DNA of 64,000 nucleotides from Rachycentron canadum (lineage: Eukaryota > Chordata > Actinopteri > Carangiformes > Rachycentridae): contig CM076651.1 of assembly GCA_038496675.1 (NCBI GenBank), positions 4,488,037 to 4,552,036 on the forward strand, given 5' to 3'. Under the pieces are notes generated by a model. The model was not told where the DNA came from, ran no database searches, and worked only from the letters and a program-made list of their open reading frames with translations. Position numbers and translations under genes: made by a program. Shown here piece after piece: positions 62,501 to 64,000 of the stretch; position 1 is the stretch's first letter; every line of letters begins with the position of its first letter.

Positions 62501-63873
62501 CTTCACCTGATGACCTGGTGGTGCACAGCTCAGCAAAATCACAAGAGAACTAATACTCATGGCATTACGGGGGATTCACACTTAGCTGCAGCCATGTCCA
62601 CAGAGTGGGCTGTGATGATGTACTGTGCTGATAACAAACACTTTTTCTGGCCACTCTTCATTCTTAGGGAAGTAGTTTTTCCACTTATGGTCTCCTCATT
62701 CATCCACCTCCTTTTTGGTTGTGTTTCCTTTAAGCTGGTGTAGCTTTATTGTCTAAGTTGTCAGCTGAAGTGCAGGGGTTATACCGCACACTGTATATGA
62801 AGGTGAACATTTTTTTAATTTTTTTTAATAAGGGGGCAACTCCACTGGTTGAAGTCAGATTGTATTGAATTCTATGGGAAAATGGCCCTACTTCTCATTG
62901 ATTTTTTACCTCAGTAAATGTTTTCCTAATGTGTTTTTAGTCTTAATCGCTAGTTTCAAGTCTTCTTTCATCCAACTCAATGTTCATTTTTTAAATTATG
63001 GTTCCATTTAGCAGAAAATACATGATAAAGCACCACATTCTCCAATTTACAAACTCGAACTCAAAATGGCATTTGACAAATCAGTGGGTGATGTCGTGGT
63101 GGGCTGCCCCTTGGGTTATACTAACAAATCAGAAGGTAAAATGGAGTTTAAAAATATAGTGTGTTAATGTATTTTGAGATTTTGAGTTAATGTCTGTCTG
63201 TTTTGGCAGCTGCTCATTAAAAGGTAAGGGTAATACAGCGATGAAGAAGTTACTGTCCTCACTCTTCCTATTCCTCCGTATTCATTGCATCAAGGTCAAG
63301 TTGCAGTCTCGACTAACAATGCTCGTAAACACATAAAAGACAGAATAATGCTGCATGATTTGATTTCCACAAGCGGCTCCATGTAGTGGTGATGGTGATG
63401 ATGATGCAGGATGACAGAACATGTTCATGAAAGAGTTAGCTGTGAGTAATCTCAAATCCCACTTATACTATTACACTAACTGGAAAAGCCACATATCACA
63501 ACATGAGGAATTGGGATTCACCAAAGTATATTATATGATGGATGTTATTATTTAAGAAAGAATACACAGGACTTAGAATCTGGCTTTTAAAGCACAGCCT
63601 GAAGTGCAATATGGGGAAAGTTATTTCAGGCAGATACAGTATATATTTGACATAATTACAGACAGTAAAATTAAAAAAAATAAAACAAAAAAAAAACTGT
63701 CTATAGACTCCCCTTTACAGTGTTGTGTACAACGTGTTGTATTTGAGACATACCATCATAGGTGCCACTCTCCAGAAGCAGTCCACTTTCTTCCAGATCG
63801 CGGAACTCCCCCACACTGATAAAATTGTAGTCCACACCAGGAACTTCCCCCTCTCTGGGCTGCCGAGTGGTAC
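29647..63873 (-). CDS. MAGI3: Membrane-associated guanylate kinase, WW and PDZ domain protein 3, 5'-truncated by the window edge
   Basis: Scaffold of epithelial junctions; mammalian MAGI3 binds PTEN and other C-terminal PDZ ligands. Exons in the window, minus strand: 63754-63873, 53885-54091, 51396-51558, 50441-50520, 49736-49793, 47788-47894, 43543-43740, 41393-42025, 39475-39506, 38536-38785, 37902-37996, 37376-37568, 36076-36291, 34747-34932, 34464-34557, 32940-33015, 32579-32716, 31932-32070, 29647-30650. They give about 1328 residues with every phase consistent. Domain order: end of the GuK-like segment, WW1, WW2, PDZ1 to PDZ5, long tail; this order plus the linker RKRTTSVSKMDR identifies MAGI3. 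The exons for PDZ0 and the rest of GuK lie past 64000. No disruption was seen. Confidence 0.95.
30651..31931 (-). other. MAGI3: MAGI3 intron before the last exon
   Basis: A 1281-nt intron with an A run near 31268-31290. No gene or regulatory element was recognised. Confidence 0.6.
31932..32716 (-). CDS. MAGI3: MAGI3 PDZ5 exons
   Basis: Exon 32579-32716 gives CFVVELERSQRGFGFSLRGG (carboxylate-binding GFGF loop) and KEYNMGLFILRLAEDGPAL. Exon 31932-32070 gives VGDQIVEINGEATQGITHTR and AIELIQAGGSKVHLLLRPG. The His in the helix-B start (THTRAIEL) is typical of a class I PDZ domain. Confidence 0.95.
32940..34557 (-). CDS. MAGI3: MAGI3 PDZ4-PDZ5 linker exons
   Basis: Exon 34464-34557 gives NAPPSGTNSAKQSPSAQHR, matching the mammalian PPSGTNSARQSPALQHR. 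Exon 32940-33015 gives NGDSELRNSFLHRETGTLI and is diverged. The intron between them (33016-34463) includes a teleost repeat fragment at about 33290-33370. Confidence 0.85.
33290..33375. repeat. Teleost repeat fragment
   Basis: AGTTATCTCAAGGCACTTTCC followed by AGAGCAGGTCAGCAGG matches the familiar fish repeat whose consensus contains TATCTCAAGGCACTTTAC and AGAGCAGGTC. Recognition is from memory of the motif. Confidence 0.45.
34747..36291 (-). CDS. MAGI3: MAGI3 PDZ4 exons
   Basis: Exon 36076-36291 carries an upstream linker and FDVTLQRKDNEGFGFVILTS. Exon 34747-34932 carries VIPHKIGRIIEGSPTDRIGQ, MKVGDRISAVNGLSIMELSH and NDIVQLIKDAGTSVTLTV. The intron splits the domain after KNKPPPG, as in mammals. 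Confidence 0.95.
35175..35410. repeat. Common teleost dispersed repeat, partial copy
   Basis: GCATGCTAACATTAAGGCATT, then ACTAATTAGCACTGAATGCAG, CTGAGGCTGAGGGGACTACC and GGTATTTGGACAT. Same family as 46700-47245. Lies in a MAGI3 intron. Confidence 0.6.
37376..38785 (-). CDS. MAGI3: MAGI3 PDZ2-PDZ3 linker and PDZ3 exons
   Basis: Exon 38536-38785 is a Pro/Gln-rich linker (QPAPQQATHPAPQQLPH) ending ASELYLKSKAMLDSK, like the mammalian SEVYLKSKTLYEDK. Exon 37902-37996 gives PNTKDLDVFIKRNQESGFGF and RVLGGEGPDQP. Exon 37376-37568 gives VYIGAIVPLGAAEKDGRLRA, GDELLCIDGVPVKGKSHKQV and ARNGQVMLTVRRK. Confidence 0.95.
39475..39506 (-). CDS. MAGI3: MAGI3 32-nt micro-exon
   Basis: GQTSPVKSLKP, phase 1 to 0, with acceptor CCCACAG and donor GTAAGT. 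It corresponds to the mammalian PPSPTKTAK region just after PDZ2. Support is phase consistency with both neighbours plus weak similarity. Confidence 0.75.
39507..41392 (-). other. MAGI3: MAGI3 intron after PDZ2
   Basis: A 1886-nt intron with an A-rich tract (about 40459-40489). No gene was recognised. Confidence 0.55.
41393..43740 (-). CDS. MAGI3: MAGI3 PDZ1 and PDZ2 exons
   Basis: Exon 43543-43740 gives GFTRDPSQLQGSILQTAL, KSPQGFGFTIIGGDRPDEF and LQVKNVLPDGPAAHDNKIAS. Exon 41393-42025 (633 nt) completes PDZ1 (GDVIVEINGTCVLGKTHADV), then an inter-PDZ linker with a His-rich stretch (GGRHHHHPHPHQHHHHHH), then all of PDZ2 (VKGPGGFGFAIADCPLGQKV, DVIKEINRQNVQTLSHSQVV). The open frame continues briefly past the donor at 41392 but phase and homology support splicing there. 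Confidence 0.94.
46343..46559. mobile_element. Non-autonomous hAT-type MITE
   Basis: The left end CGGTGGTTCTCAAG and the reverse complement of the right end CAGTGGCTCTCAAA form imperfect terminal inverted repeats of the hAT CAGTGGTTCTCAA type. They are flanked by an 8-bp target-site duplication, ACCTATAA (46335-46342) and ACCTATAG (46560-46567), with one mismatch. Length 217 bp, no coding capacity. Confidence 0.75.
46700..47245. repeat. Common teleost dispersed repeat, longer copy
   Basis: GTTAGCATGCTAACATTTATT, TTAATTACCACTAAAGCCAA, GTATCTGAGGCTGAC, TGACCTGTTGATGGTGCCAT, GGCCAAAGTTATTACAATTC, AATCCATCCCACAGTTGTTG, GACTGACCGACATTGG and GCCAGACTGCTAGCA. This motif order is familiar from many fish genomes. 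Confidence 0.65.
47788..51558 (-). CDS. MAGI3: MAGI3 WW1 and WW2 exons
   Basis: Exon 51396-51558 encodes KTVPSYNQSAGAMDLRAW and PLPKNWEMAYTETGMVYFI. Exon 50441-50520 adds DHNSKTTTWLDPRL, completing WW1 (both Trp present). Exon 49736-49793 encodes ELPYGWEKIEDPQYGTYYV and exon 47788-47894 encodes DHINQKTQFENPVLEAKRK, completing WW2, whose second signature position is Phe in place of Trp, as in mammalian MAGI3. Both WW domains are split at the same place (codon Y-[F/V]-[I/V]-D), in phase 2. Confidence 0.95.
51559..53884 (-). other. MAGI3: MAGI3 intron upstream of the WW1 exon
   Basis: A 2326-nt intron with a T run at about 53107-53128. Open frames near 51560-51900 are simple-sequence artefacts (CTG and GAGA repeats). 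No gene was recognised. Confidence 0.55.
53885..54091 (-). CDS. MAGI3: MAGI3 GuK-to-WW linker exon
   Basis: GNYYGTPKPPAEPSPVQPD, then QVLFDEEFDTEVQRKRTT, SVSKMDRKDS and an acidic EEEEEEE run. Nearly collinear with mammalian MAGI3. Phase 1 at both ends. Confidence 0.94.
57061..57121 (+). repeat. SINE-like repeat tail fragment
   Basis: GATGTTGGCTGGGATTGGCT, CCAGCCCCACCTCGCAACAC and AGGGATGAATGGATGAA match the 3' end of the family seen at 9636-9890. Confidence 0.5.
57954..57969. repeat. 16-nt G homopolymer
   Basis: Uninterrupted G run after AAAAGGA, inside the large MAGI3 intron. Homopolymers like this are often misassembled. Confidence 0.9.
58015..59525. repeat. Three (TG)n microsatellites in 1.5 kb
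   Basis: Tracts at 58015-58043, 58850-58891 (with a CG-containing end) and 59476-59525 (interrupted once by TATA). Confidence 0.9.
60327..60535. repeat. Inverted-repeat (MITE-like) element
   Basis: The left arm 60327-60360 begins ACAAGCAAATACTGGAACGT and ends CAAGTAGCAC. The reverse complement of 60502-60535 begins ACAAGCAAATACAGAAAAGT and ends CAAGTAGCAC. The arms are about 85 percent identical by eye, separated by 141 nt. No target-site duplication was identified. Confidence 0.55.
63754..63873 (-). CDS. MAGI3: MAGI3 guanylate-kinase-like segment exon (first in window)
   Basis: TTRQPREGEVPGVDYNFIS and LEESGLLLESGTYDG, the GMP-binding-region motif of MAGUK GuK-like domains. The acceptor is TTGGCAG (63874-63880). 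The domain is catalytically inactive in MAGI proteins by family knowledge. Upstream exons lie outside the window. Confidence 0.93.
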
Positions 63874-64000
63874 CTGCCAACATTAACACAGTTTAAAACA
63901 GAGGGAACATACAGACAAGTGGAACTTGCTATTCAACTGACGGGGGAGGGGGGAGTTGTAAGTGACACTGTTTCCAACATGCCCACAGGGATGCGATTCA

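Larger units (their letters stand above)
54092..63753 (-). other. MAGI3: Large MAGI3 intron
   Basis: A 9662-nt intron directly downstream of the GuK-segment exon. Recognisable content: A-rich AAAAAGC/AAAAAAC simple repeat (about 56081-56170), tail fragment of the SINE-like repeat (about 57061-57121), a G run (57954-57969), (TG)n at 58015-58043, 58850-58891 and 59476-59525, and an inverted-repeat element (60327-60535). No coding exon is supported. Confidence 0.65.

Overview
The window is eukaryotic genomic DNA from a ray-finned fish, probably a percomorph teleost. The evidence is GT-AG introns, teleost-type dispersed repeats, many (CA)n/(TG)n tracts, and multi-exon vertebrate genes in the locus that in human 1p13 carries MAGI3, RSBN1 and PTPN22. 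The species itself is an inference. I see no prokaryotic gene, CRISPR array, phage or plasmid.

Layout from left to right. At 149-2537 (minus) lies a small immunoglobulin-superfamily receptor of the CD300/pIgR-like (CMRF35-like) type: a signal exon, two Ig exons and less certain transmembrane and tail exons. At 4785-16626 (plus) is a complete 26-exon PTPN22, the lymphoid tyrosine phosphatase. My exon chain gives 852 codons plus stop, every junction keeps phase, and the C-terminal proline motifs sit in a repeated exon module. At 19691-27042 (minus) is a complete 7-exon RSBN1 (round spermatid basic protein 1, a nuclear DPY-21/ROSBIN-type protein; 832 residues), convergent with PTPN22. At 29647-63873 (minus) are the 19 downstream coding exons of MAGI3: the end of the guanylate-kinase-like segment, two WW domains, five PDZ domains and a long C-terminal exon. 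Its 5' exons lie beyond position 64000.

Between genes there are two direct copies of a dispersed repeat around PTPN22 exon 1, a SINE-like element in a PTPN22 intron, an inverted-repeat element in the presumed RSBN1 3' UTR, a hAT-type MITE with a visible target-site duplication in a MAGI3 intron, and two copies of a common teleost repeat. The largest intron (54092-63753) holds only simple repeats and repeat fragments that I can recognise.

Two loci are immune: PTPN22 restrains antigen-receptor signalling in lymphocytes, and CD300-like receptors are leukocyte surface proteins. RSBN1 is a chromatin protein and MAGI3 a junctional scaffold, so the genes are neighbours by synteny and not members of one pathway. 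I found no convincing undescribed system. The most interesting points are the repeated P-box module in PTPN22, the CD300-like V domain that lacks its canonical second cysteine, and the rearranged gene order relative to mammals.
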